From: Novosphingobium sp. SCN 66-18
Lineage (GTDB): Bacteria > Pseudomonadota > Alphaproteobacteria > Sphingomonadales > Sphingomonadaceae
Assembly (NCBI GenBank): GCA_001725355.1
Contig: MEGD01000015.1
Coordinates: 1-52,612, forward strand
Length of the DNA stretch: 52,612 nt
Reading direction: 5' to 3'
Shown here in pieces: positions 6,919-14,228 of the stretch; position 1 is the stretch's first letter, and each line of letters begins with the position of its first letter. A model generated the notes under the pieces. It was given only the letters and a program-made list of their open reading frames with translations, did not search any database and was not told the DNA's origin. Position numbers and translations under genes: made by a program.

Positions 6919-9407
6919 TGTGCGAACTCCAGGGGGCGGACTTCCGCCAGGTGCTGGTGCAGACCGGCATCCTTGCCCGCGGCGCGTTCCGCCCACGGAT
7001 CGTCCTGCATGAACTGTTGCGAGAAACGGAACCGAGTAACGAGGCGGGATACTTCCTCGGGATCGTCGAAGAGCCCCGCCTTCACGTGTTCCAGCCCGAC
7101 ACGCTCGATCCACGGCGCGGTTCGTTCCAGATAGTGCGCCTGTTCGCGATAGAGTTGGATGAACGCCGCGCAGACATCCATCGCCTCCGCCTCACTCGCC
7201 ACCTTGCACAGCAGATCGGTGGCGCGGACCTTGATACCGCCGTTGCCGCCCACGTGCAGCTCGTACCCGCTGTCCACACAGACGACGCCGAAGTCCTTGA
7301 TCGTCGCTTCAGCGCAATTGCGCGGGCAACCCGAAACCGCGATCTTGAACTTGTGGGGCATCCAGGAACCCCAGGTCATACGCTCCAGCTTCACGCCGAG
7401 CCCGGTCGAATCCTGCGTGCCGAAGCGGCACCATTCGCTGCCCACGCAGGTCTTCACCGTGCGCAGGGATTTGCCATAGGCGTGGCCCGAAACCATCCCC
7501 GCTGCGTTGAGGTCCGCCCATACAGCGGGCAGATCTTCCTTGCGGATACCGAAGATATCCAGCCGCTGTCCGCCGGTCACCTTGACCATCGGCGCATTGT
7601 ACTTCTCCACCACGTCGGCAATCGCACGCAGTTCGCGGGGAGAAGTCAGGCCACCCCACATGCGCGGCACCACCGAATAGGTGCCGTCCTTCTGGATGTT
7701 GGCGTGCATGCGCTCATTGACGAAGCGGCTCTTCTGATCGTCCTGGTATTCGCCCGGCCATGCGCAGAGCAGGTAATAGTTGAGCGCCGGACGGCACGAA
7801 GCGCAGCCGTCGGGAGTCTTCCAGTGCAGTTCCTGCAACACCTGCGGGATCGCCTTGAGGCTCTTTTCCAGGATCAGACGGCGCACGTCGTCGTGGCTGA
7901 AGCTGGTGCATTTGCACAGTGTCGACGGCCCCGACTGCACTTCGTCGCCCAGCGTCAGCGCCAGCAGGTTTTCGACCAGCCCGGTGCACGATCCGCAACT
8001 GGCCGAGGCCTTGCAGGTGCTGCGCACGGCATCGAGGCTGCACGCCCCTGCCTTGATGGTCTCCACCACCCTGCCCTTGGACACGCCGTTGCAACCGCAG
8101 ATTTCCGCATCATCGGAAAGGGCGGCAACGGCACCATTAGGGTCCGCAAGGGCACCTCCCGCAGCGAATGCCTGTCCGAAGATCAGCGCCTCGCGGATGG
8201 AGGAAACATCCTCCCCCTTCTTCAGCAGGTCAAAGTACCAGCTACCATCGGCAGTATCGCCATAGAGCACTGCGCCGATCAGCTTGTTTTCGCGGACCAC
8301 CACGCGTTTGTAGATGCCACGCGCCGCATCGCGCATCACAATGTCCTCGGCCCCCGCACCGCCGCTGAAATCGCCCGCGCTGAACAGGTCGATGCCTGAC
8401 ACCTTCAGCTTGGTGGAGGTGACCGAACCGGTGAAGCCGGAAGGGCTTTCCGTCACCCCGTCGGCCAGCGCGCGGCACATGTCCCACAACGGCGCGACCA
8501 GGCCATAGCAATTGCCCGCGTGCTGCACGCATTCGCCCACCGCCAGGATCGCCGGGTCGCTGGTGACCATGTGATCATCCACGACGATCCCGCGTTCCAC
8601 CGTCAGTCCGGCCGCCTTGGCCAGTGCGGTTGCAGGACGGATGCCGACCGCCATCACGACGATGTCAGCAGCCAGTTCGCGACCATCTTTCAGGCGGACG
8701 GCGGCGACGCGGTCATCCTTGCCCACGATCTCCGCGGTGTCGCCGCCGGTCACGATCGTCTGGCCGCGCCGTTCCAGTTCAGCCTTCAGCAGGAAGCCCG
8801 CCGCTTCATCCAGTTGGCGTTCCATCAGCGTGGGCATCAAGTGGACGACCGAGACGTCCATGCCGCGCAGGGACAGGCCGTGCGCCGCCTCAAGTCCCAG
8901 CAAACCGCCGCCGATAACCACGGCGCTGCCACCCTTTTCCGCCGCCGCCAGCATCTTGTCGACATCGTCCAGATCGCGGAACGTCACTACGCCCGCCAGG
9001 TCCTTCCCCGGGACGGGGATGATGAACGGGTCCGATCCCGTGGCCAGCAGCAGGCGGTCATAAGGTTCTATCCGGCCCGACTTTGCCACCACCGTCCGCG
9101 TGTCGCGGTCGATGCTGACCACCGGGTCGCCCGAAACCAGCGTGATCCCGTTGTCGGCATACCAGTCATCGCCGTTGATGATGATGTCCTCGAAGGCTTT
9201 CTCGCCCGCGAGTACCGGGGAGAGCATGATGCGGTTGTAGTTCACCCGCGGTTCCGCGCCGAAAATCGTCACATCGAAGCGGTTGCAATCGCGGGCGAGG
9301 ATTTCCTCTACCGCGCGGCAGCCGGCCATGCCGTTGCCGATCACCACCAGCTTCTCACGGACCGGCGCTCGCTTCACCGGGTCGCCGAATGATGCAGGAG
9401 CGTTCAC
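6915..9407 (-). CDS. nirB: Nitrite reductase (NAD(P)H) large subunit
   Basis: 830 aa flavo-sirohaem enzyme reducing nitrite to ammonium. An N-terminal FAD/NADH module (VIGNGMAG near residue 15; VIGGGLLGLEAAHG near 165) is followed by BFD-like [2Fe-2S] domains (CGCNGVSKG; CKASASCGSC; CKCTSFSHDD) and the sulfite/nitrite reductase domain with sirohaem/[4Fe-4S] motifs CVGSEWCRFG and CPRNCAEA. I place the start at GTG 9405-9407 (NAPASFGDP), with AAGGA about 9 nt upstream. The longer frame to ATG 9494 would translate through the leader's P2 hairpin and terminator and is not likely. It is first in a nirB-nirD-nasA-cobA operon controlled by the ANTAR leader. Confidence 0.95.
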   Translation of the reverse strand: MNAPASFGDPVKRAPVREKLVVIGNGMAGCRAVEEILARDCNRFDVTIFGAEPRVNYNRIMLSPVLAGEKAFEDIIINGDDWYADNGITLVSGDPVVSIDRDTRTVVAKSGRIEPYDRLLLATGSDPFIIPVPGKDLAGVVTFRDLDDVDKMLAAAEKGGSAVVIGGGLLGLEAAHGLSLRGMDVSVVHLMPTLMERQLDEAAGFLLKAELERRGQTIVTGGDTAEIVGKDDRVAAVRLKDGRELAADIVVMAVGIRPATALAKAAGLTVERGIVVDDHMVTSDPAILAVGECVQHAGNCYGLVAPLWDMCRALADGVTESPSGFTGSVTSTKLKVSGIDLFSAGDFSGGAGAEDIVMRDAARGIYKRVVVRENKLIGAVLYGDTADGSWYFDLLKKGEDVSSIREALIFGQAFAAGGALADPNGAVAALSDDAEICGCNGVSKGRVVETIKAGACSLDAVRSTCKASASCGSCTGLVENLLALTLGDEVQSGPSTLCKCTSFSHDDVRRLILEKSLKAIPQVLQELHWKTPDGCASCRPALNYYLLCAWPGEYQDDQKSRFVNERMHANIQKDGTYSVVPRMWGGLTSPRELRAIADVVEKYNAPMVKVTGGQRLDIFGIRKEDLPAVWADLNAAGMVSGHAYGKSLRTVKTCVGSEWCRFGTQDSTGLGVKLERMTWGSWMPHKFKIAVSGCPRNCAEATIKDFGVVCVDSGYELHVGGNGGIKVRATDLLCKVASEAEAMDVCAAFIQLYREQAHYLERTAPWIERVGLEHVKAGLFDDPEEVSRLVTRFRFSQQFMQDDPWAERAAGKDAGLHQHLAEVRPLEFAQ

Positions 9408-9435
9408 GCCATCGTTTCCTTCTTGCGGCGCGAAC

Positions 9436-9483
9436 AACGAAAAGAGCCGCCCGAACACATCCCTTGCAGGAGGTTTGGGCGGC
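9436..9483 (-). terminator. Conditional intrinsic terminator in the nirB leader
   Basis: A perfect 7-bp stem GCCGCCC/GGGCGGC (arms 9477-9483 and 9446-9452 as transcribed) with a 24-nt loop is followed on the minus strand by UCUUUUCGUU (9445-9436). It ends about 29 nt before the nirB GTG, so without antitermination the operon would be cut off before translation starts. The 5' arm overlaps hairpin P2. Confidence 0.82.
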
Positions 9484-9545
9484 TTCGTTGCCACGCGATG
9501 TTGATGTGCTCGGCCCGAATGCTTGGCCGCCCTTCGTTGGGCGGC
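9436..9545 (-). promoter_or_regulatory. NasT-responsive ANTAR antiterminator leader of nirBD-nasA
   Basis: On the transcribed minus strand two stem-loops with six-base loops are followed by a terminator. P1 (9526-9545) is a perfect 7-bp stem with loop AACGAA. P2 (9479-9494) is a 5-bp stem (one G-U pair) with the same loop AACGAA. Known ANTAR RNA targets have A at loop position 1 and G at position 4; both loops fit. The 3' side of P2 shares bases with the 5' arm of the terminator (9477-9483), so P2 and terminator exclude each other. The linker between hairpins is 31 nt. The ANTAR protein NasT is encoded at 15425-16003. Confidence 0.88.
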
Positions 9546-9616
9546 ATTCGTGGCCTTCGTTTTTGACGATTAAGCGATTCGGCGTACCGACTGCAAGTGG
9601 TTTTTGCGGCGCAGCA

Positions 9617-10870
9617 TCAGAAGGCGTATTCCGCCTGAAGCCAGAACTTGCGGGTATCGACGCCGAAGCTCCTGGCGCGATAGTCCGCAAACTTGGCCAG
9701 AAGCGCCACCCTGCTGACTTTCACGCCCACGCTGGCGTCCCATTCCTCGCCAAAATGCACGTGGCCGCTATCCGAATGGAGACTGTGCCAGGTGAGCGTA
9801 CCTTGAAAGCCGCTGAAATGGACCGAAGACGCGTTGAGTCCGACATAAACGTCCTCAAGACCGGCTGAGGGCGTCGTCAGGAACACATCCGCCCAGCCAT
9901 TGAACTTGTGCAGGGTGGCCATGGGTGTCTGCAGGGCATGCCCCTTGTCCGACCCGAGAAGTTCGTAGCCACCGGTCAGGACAAGCCCCTTGGCCGAAAG
10001 CCCAGCCTCGCCCGCGACATAGTCCACGCCATACTTCGCCGGGTTGCCCTTCCAATTGGACTGGCGCGCATAGCTGGCCGCAAGGTTCAGCTTCACCGTC
10101 TCGCCAAGCGAGAGCGCCGTGGTGGCGCGGGCGCCATAGGTCTGTGTGTCGGCCAACTGGGCGGCGAGCGCGGGCGCCTGCTCCGCCGCATCGTAATCAA
10201 CCAGATAGGCAAAGCCCTTGACCGTGACCGGACCGGCCTTCACCCCGGCCTGAAGGAATGCGAAGTTCCCGTCGTAGGCGGTGCGCGGACCGGCATCGAC
10301 GCCATAGATCGTGCGCTGGCTGCGTGCATAGGTGGCGTCGATCATCGCCGGGCCGAGCTTCGCCTCGGCCCGCACCGCGTCGAAGGTCTGTTCGTTCTGC
10401 CGCCATGCCACCGATCCCACCCAGCGTTGATCGTCGAGGTTGATGCGCTGGCGGCCGACGGTAAGGCCCAGCGCCTTGGTGCGATACTGGATTTGCAATC
10501 GGTTCAACTCGACATTCGGGGCATCGGGAACGGTTGCGAAGCCAGCCCTGGCTTTGTTTGGGATGAAGGCCAGGCCGTTGTAATCGTTGTCGAAAGCACC
10601 GGTCGCCTCGGCTTCCGCAAGGATCGAGATATGCGAAGGCGCGTGCTTTACCTCAAGCCCGCTGCGCAGGCGGATGGTGACGGCATCCGCCCCCTTGGCC
10701 GGCGTTTCGACGTTTTCCCAGCGCAGGCGGGCATCGAGCATCGGGTCGATGGTGATGCCATCGCCCACGACAACGGGATCACCGAACCGGGGAGCGGCGG
10801 CGGCGGCAGCGGGGTACGCGAAGGGGAGCGGCGAGGCCGCGAGGGCGGCGCCGAGCAGGCGGATGTTCAT
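9617..10870 (-). CDS. Outer-membrane beta-barrel protein (alginate-export/porin-like) in the nitrate operon
   Basis: 417 aa from ATG 10868-10870, chosen because GAGGG lies 9 nt upstream; an ATG at 10883-10885 is less well placed. A signal peptide (NIRLLGAALAASPLPFAYPAAAAA) precedes alternating hydrophobic strands and the chain ends in a C-terminal Phe (WLQAEYAF), the outer-membrane assembly signal. The pattern RLRSGLEVKHAP ... LTVGRQRINLDDQRWVG is typical of alginate_exp-type barrels. Between narK and nirB it may be the outer-membrane pore for nitrate/nitrite; that is inferred from position only. Confidence 0.8.
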   Translation of the reverse strand: MNIRLLGAALAASPLPFAYPAAAAAAPRFGDPVVVGDGITIDPMLDARLRWENVETPAKGADAVTIRLRSGLEVKHAPSHISILAEAEATGAFDNDYNGLAFIPNKARAGFATVPDAPNVELNRLQIQYRTKALGLTVGRQRINLDDQRWVGSVAWRQNEQTFDAVRAEAKLGPAMIDATYARSQRTIYGVDAGPRTAYDGNFAFLQAGVKAGPVTVKGFAYLVDYDAAEQAPALAAQLADTQTYGARATTALSLGETVKLNLAASYARQSNWKGNPAKYGVDYVAGEAGLSAKGLVLTGGYELLGSDKGHALQTPMATLHKFNGWADVFLTTPSAGLEDVYVGLNASSVHFSGFQGTLTWHSLHSDSGHVHFGEEWDASVGVKVSRVALLAKFADYRARSFGVDTRKFWLQAEYAF

Positions 10871-10893
10871 TTGCGGATCCCTCATGGAATGCG

Positions 10894-10932
10894 CCGGGGC
10901 GGCTGCGCTCGACGGCTTTTGGGCCGCCCCGG
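10894..10932 (-). other. GC-rich hairpin between narK and the porin gene
   Basis: A perfect 10-bp inverted repeat (10894-10903 with 10923-10932, arms CCGGGGCGGC/GCCGCCCCGG) with a 19-nt loop lies in the 79-nt gap between the narK stop and the porin start. No U-tract follows on either strand, so it is more likely an RNA processing or stability element, or a Rho-related attenuator, than an intrinsic terminator. Confidence 0.5.
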
Positions 10933-10949
10933 TCGCGGGCTATCTCAGA

Positions 10950-12206
10950 TCAGATGCGGGCACCGTGCAGGGCAGAACCCCAGGTCGTCCGCCAACGGCT
11001 CTTGACCGCCGTCAGGCCGACCAGCGCGACCAACGCCAACCCCGCGAAGATCAGGAAGCCCGGGGCGGACGTGCCGGCGATCTTCTTGGCATAGCCGAGC
11101 GAACTGGCGAGGTAGAAGCCGCCAAGGCCGCCGCCGAACCCCACCAGCCCGGTCATCACGCCGATCTCCTTGCGAAACCGCTGCGGCACCAGCTGGAACA
11201 CCGCGCCGTTTCCGATGCCGAGCGTACCCATCGCCACGATGAAGAGAGCAATGGCGAGCGGCAGGCCCTGGCTGGCGACGGAGGCGATCACCACCAGCAT
11301 CGCGGCGGCCAGGCCATAGACAATGGTGAGCGTGCGGATGCCGCCGAAACGGTCCGCCAGCGCGCCGCCCAGCGGACGCACCAGCGAACCGGTGAAGACG
11401 CAGGCGGCGGTGCAATATCCCGCGATAACCGGAGTGATGCCGAAGGTATCGGCAAACCATGTGGGCAGCGAGCTCGAGAGGCCGACGAAGCCGCCGAATG
11501 TCACGCCGTAGAACAGCATGAACCACCAGGCGTCCTTTTCCTTCAGTACGTCGCCATAGGCCGAAAGCGGTTTGGGGTCGGGCTGTTCCGGACTGTCCTT
11601 GGCGGCGAAGAGGTAGAACAGGAAGGCGATCACCAGCGGGATCAGCGCGAAGCCGAACACATTGGTCCACCCCCATGACTTGGCGATGAGCGCCGCAAAA
11701 AGCGAGGCGAACACGGTGCCGGAATTGCCCATGCCGGCAATACCCATGGCCTTGCCCTGGTGCTCGGCCGGATACCAGCGGCTGGCAAGCGGCAATGCCA
11801 CGGCAAAGCTTGCCCCCGCGAAGCCAAGGATGACCGCAAGAGCCAGCGTACCCGCGTAGCTGGAGATGCCGAAGTGCCAGGCCACGGCAAGCCCCGCGAT
11901 GACGATGATCTGGTTGATCGTGCCGGTCAGCTTCGGTCCGATCCGGTCCACCAGCAGGCCATTGACCAGACGCAATACGGCTCCTGCCAGCGTCGGGATC
12001 GCCACCATCAGGCCCTTTTGCGCCGGGTCCAGCCCCAGCTCCTTGGAAATGATCGGCGCCAGTGGTCCGAGCATGACCCAGACCATGAACGAGACGTCGA
12101 AATAGAGAAACGCGGCGAACAGCGTAGGCCGGTGCCCGGCCCTCCAGAAGCTATCGGATGGGGAGCCGTGGGCTCCGGATTTGGGTTTCATGGCAATGCT
12201 GGCCAT
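10950..12206 (-). CDS. narK: NarK/NasA-type nitrate-nitrite MFS transporter
   Basis: 418 aa major facilitator with about 12 membrane segments, importing nitrate (and/or exchanging nitrite) across the inner membrane. It shows the MFS loop LLVDRIGPKLTG (about residue 85), GFAGASFAVALPLASRWYP and WGWTNVFGFALIPL typical of nitrate/nitrite porters. GGGAGG is placed 8 nt before the ATG at 12204-12206. Downstream are the barrel and nirBD-nasA. Upstream, only 92 nt separate it from the divergent kinase gene, and no ANTAR leader is found there; the nearest one on this strand is at 14038-14142. Confidence 0.9.
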   Translation of the reverse strand: MASIAMKPKSGAHGSPSDSFWRAGHRPTLFAAFLYFDVSFMVWVMLGPLAPIISKELGLDPAQKGLMVAIPTLAGAVLRLVNGLLVDRIGPKLTGTINQIIVIAGLAVAWHFGISSYAGTLALAVILGFAGASFAVALPLASRWYPAEHQGKAMGIAGMGNSGTVFASLFAALIAKSWGWTNVFGFALIPLVIAFLFYLFAAKDSPEQPDPKPLSAYGDVLKEKDAWWFMLFYGVTFGGFVGLSSSLPTWFADTFGITPVIAGYCTAACVFTGSLVRPLGGALADRFGGIRTLTIVYGLAAAMLVVIASVASQGLPLAIALFIVAMGTLGIGNGAVFQLVPQRFRKEIGVMTGLVGFGGGLGGFYLASSLGYAKKIAGTSAPGFLIFAGLALVALVGLTAVKSRWRTTWGSALHGARI

Positions 12207-12298
12207 TGGCGGGTCCTCCCTGCACTTGACGAGTTGGTTGGGGAACCGATCCTCACGCGGGCGGGCGCTGCGCCCGTACGTGCGAGGACGGTAGCGGG

Positions 12299-13990
12299 AT
12301 GCGTGAAACGGGCGAACTGGTGGTTGCGGCGGGCTTTGCGAGCCACGCGGGACCGCGCGCCGAGAACCAGGACTTCGGCGGTGTGTACCTGGGCACAGCC
12401 GGCGAGCGCGCGCGCCATGGAATCGTGGCGGCGGTGGCCGATGGAGTCAGTGGTGGCAAGGACGGCAGGGTGGCCGCGGAACTCGCAGTGCGTGCGTTGA
12501 TCGAGGGGTTCTACGCGATGCCCGAAACGATCGGCTCGGCGCGCGCGCTGCATCGGCCGCTCGACGCCTACAACCGGTGGCTGCACGCGCAGGCCCGGGG
12601 AGAAGTGATGGCGGCCAGCGCCACGACCTTCACCGCCTTCGCCGTGCGCGGACGGCAGGCTCATGTCGCGCATGTGGGCGACAGCCGCGCCTGGCGCTTC
12701 GCCGACGACCGGCTGACTCTGCTGACCACCGATCACGTCCGCCCCGAGCCGGACCTGCGTCATGTGCTGATCCGCGCAATCGGCCTTGAAGCGGACTTGC
12801 GGCTGGATCACACCAGCATCGAACTGGCGGAACATGACCGGTTGCTGCTGACCAGCGACGGTGTTCACGGCGTGCTGTCGGCCAAGATCATCGCCGCAAT
12901 CCTGCGCGAAGGCGCGAGCGCAGAGGCGAGCGCAGAGAAGCTGGTGGAGGCGGCTCTGAATGCCGGTGGTCGCGACAACGCGACCGCGCTGGTGCTGGAC
13001 GTGGTGCGCCTGCCCACCCCGGATCACGATGGTATTCTCGCCGGACTTTCCGCCCTTCCGTTTGTGGAAGCGCCGAAGCCGGGTGAATCCATCGATGGCT
13101 TCCACGTCGAGCGGGTGCTGAGCCAGGGACGACATGCGGTATTGCTTGTGGCCATCGATGGCGAGGACGGCGCGCGCGTGGTGCTGAAGTTCCCGCGGCG
13201 CGAAATCCTTTCCGAACGGGCACTGCGGCTGGCCTTCGCGCGCGAGATCCTCCTGGGCCTGCGCGTTTCCAGCCCGTTCGTTCTGGGTGCGCATCCCGTG
13301 CGCCGCGACCGGCAAAGCGCGATCTACGGCGTGCAACCGCTGCTGGAAGGGGAGACGATGGAGGTCCGGCTGGAGCGTGGCCGGCCCCCGCTGCAAGCCG
13401 CGCGCCAGGCCGCCGTCCAACTGACCCGGGCAGTTGCAGCACTGCACCGGATCAGCGTGGTGCACCGCGACATCAAACCGGAAAACGTGATGCTTCTGGC
13501 CGACGGGGGGTTGAAGCTGATCGACCTTGGCGTGGCGCGCCTGCCGCAGGTAGAGGACTTCCACGCCGACGAGATCCCGGGCACGCCGGGCTTCATGGCG
13601 CCGGAACAGTTCGAGGGGAATCCCGGCGACGACCTTACTGACCAGTTCGCGCTGGGCGTGACACTCTATCGCTGGTTTACCGGCGCCTGGCCCTATGGCG
13701 AACAGGAAGCCTTCCAGCGTCCACGCTTCGGCGCGCCTACGCCGCCATCCCGCCACCGCCCGGAAATTCCAAGCTGGCTGGACGAGGCGATCCTGACCGC
13801 GCTTCAGCCCCGCCGCGAGGCCCGTTTCGGCGACGTGATCGAACTTCTTCGCGAGCTCGAGAGCGGGGCAGCCCTCGACCGGAGGAAGCTCCGCGCCCGT
13901 CCGTTGATAGAGCGCAACCCATTGATGTTCTGGCAAGGATTGAGCGCACTGCTGGGCGCGGGCCTGCTCGCCTCGCTCCTGCTGCGCTGA
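12299..13990 (+). CDS. Bifunctional PP2C phosphatase / Ser-Thr protein kinase, membrane-anchored
   Basis: 563 aa fusion. Residues about 8-235 are PP2C: ENQDFGG, ADGVSGGKDG, HVGDSRAW and GRDNATALVLD supply the metal-binding aspartates. Residues about 265-525 are a protein kinase: glycine loop LSQGRHAVLL, Lys297 (VVLKFP), catalytic HRDIKPEN with Asp391, DLG in place of DFG (LIDLGVARL) and GTPGFMAPEQ. The last ~20 residues (FWQGLSALLGAGLLASLLL) form one membrane anchor, putting both enzymes in the cytoplasm. Homologues accompany nitrate-assimilation genes in many proteobacteria, but the target is unknown. Here it is on the strand opposite to all other nas genes. Confidence 0.92.
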   Translation: MRETGELVVAAGFASHAGPRAENQDFGGVYLGTAGERARHGIVAAVADGVSGGKDGRVAAELAVRALIEGFYAMPETIGSARALHRPLDAYNRWLHAQARGEVMAASATTFTAFAVRGRQAHVAHVGDSRAWRFADDRLTLLTTDHVRPEPDLRHVLIRAIGLEADLRLDHTSIELAEHDRLLLTSDGVHGVLSAKIIAAILREGASAEASAEKLVEAALNAGGRDNATALVLDVVRLPTPDHDGILAGLSALPFVEAPKPGESIDGFHVERVLSQGRHAVLLVAIDGEDGARVVLKFPRREILSERALRLAFAREILLGLRVSSPFVLGAHPVRRDRQSAIYGVQPLLEGETMEVRLERGRPPLQAARQAAVQLTRAVAALHRISVVHRDIKPENVMLLADGGLKLIDLGVARLPQVEDFHADEIPGTPGFMAPEQFEGNPGDDLTDQFALGVTLYRWFTGAWPYGEQEAFQRPRFGAPTPPSRHRPEIPSWLDEAILTALQPRREARFGDVIELLRELESGAALDRRKLRARPLIERNPLMFWQGLSALLGAGLLASLLLR

Positions 13991-14037
13991 TCCGTGCCTG
14001 CGGTCCATCGGACCTCTACTCCGCCAGATGCGCACGC

Positions 14038-14080
14038 AAAAAAACCGCCTCGACTTGGCCATATGGCCAGATCGGGCGGC
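14038..14080 (-). terminator. Intrinsic terminator after nasS (conditional)
   Basis: CCGCC/GGCGG arms (14075-14079 and 14045-14049) enclose a perfect 14-nt palindrome TGGCCATATGGCCA (14056-14069), followed on the minus strand by seven U (14044-14038). It would end nasTS transcripts about 150 nt past the nasS stop unless P2 forms. Being strong and palindromic inside, it is clearer than the one before nirB. Confidence 0.85.
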
Positions 14081-14142
14081 ATCGTTGCCACGCCATGTTG
14101 CTGCTTACAGGTAACCCCAGGTCAACCCGTCATTGGGCCAAC
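14038..14142 (-). promoter_or_regulatory. Second ANTAR antiterminator leader, downstream of nasS, facing the kinase gene antisense
   Basis: On the minus strand, P1 (14121-14142) is an 8-bp stem (including G-U pairs) with loop AAUGAC. P2 (14076-14091) is a 5-bp stem with loop AACGAU. Both loops have A1 and G4, the ANTAR signature. The linker is 29 nt (31 in the nirB leader). P2 overlaps the 5' arm of a terminator at 14038-14080. The P2/arm segment is nearly identical to that of the nirB leader (GUGGCAACGA then GCCGCCC). No minus-strand gene begins after it until narK (12206); the next 1.7 kb is antisense to the PP2C-kinase gene. Confidence 0.83.
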
Positions 14143-14228
14143 AGAAACCTGCGGGCCAAGGGTAGGTGATTCGCCAGCGCCAGCGCAAGCTCTTTTTGCA
14201 ATGCGGTGCTTTCAGTGCTTCTACCCGC

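Noticed and set aside
9408-9494. ATG 9494 as nirB start
   Set aside because: It lies in the P2 hairpin and translation would cross the terminator; GTG 9407 has a proper ribosome site and matches the family start.
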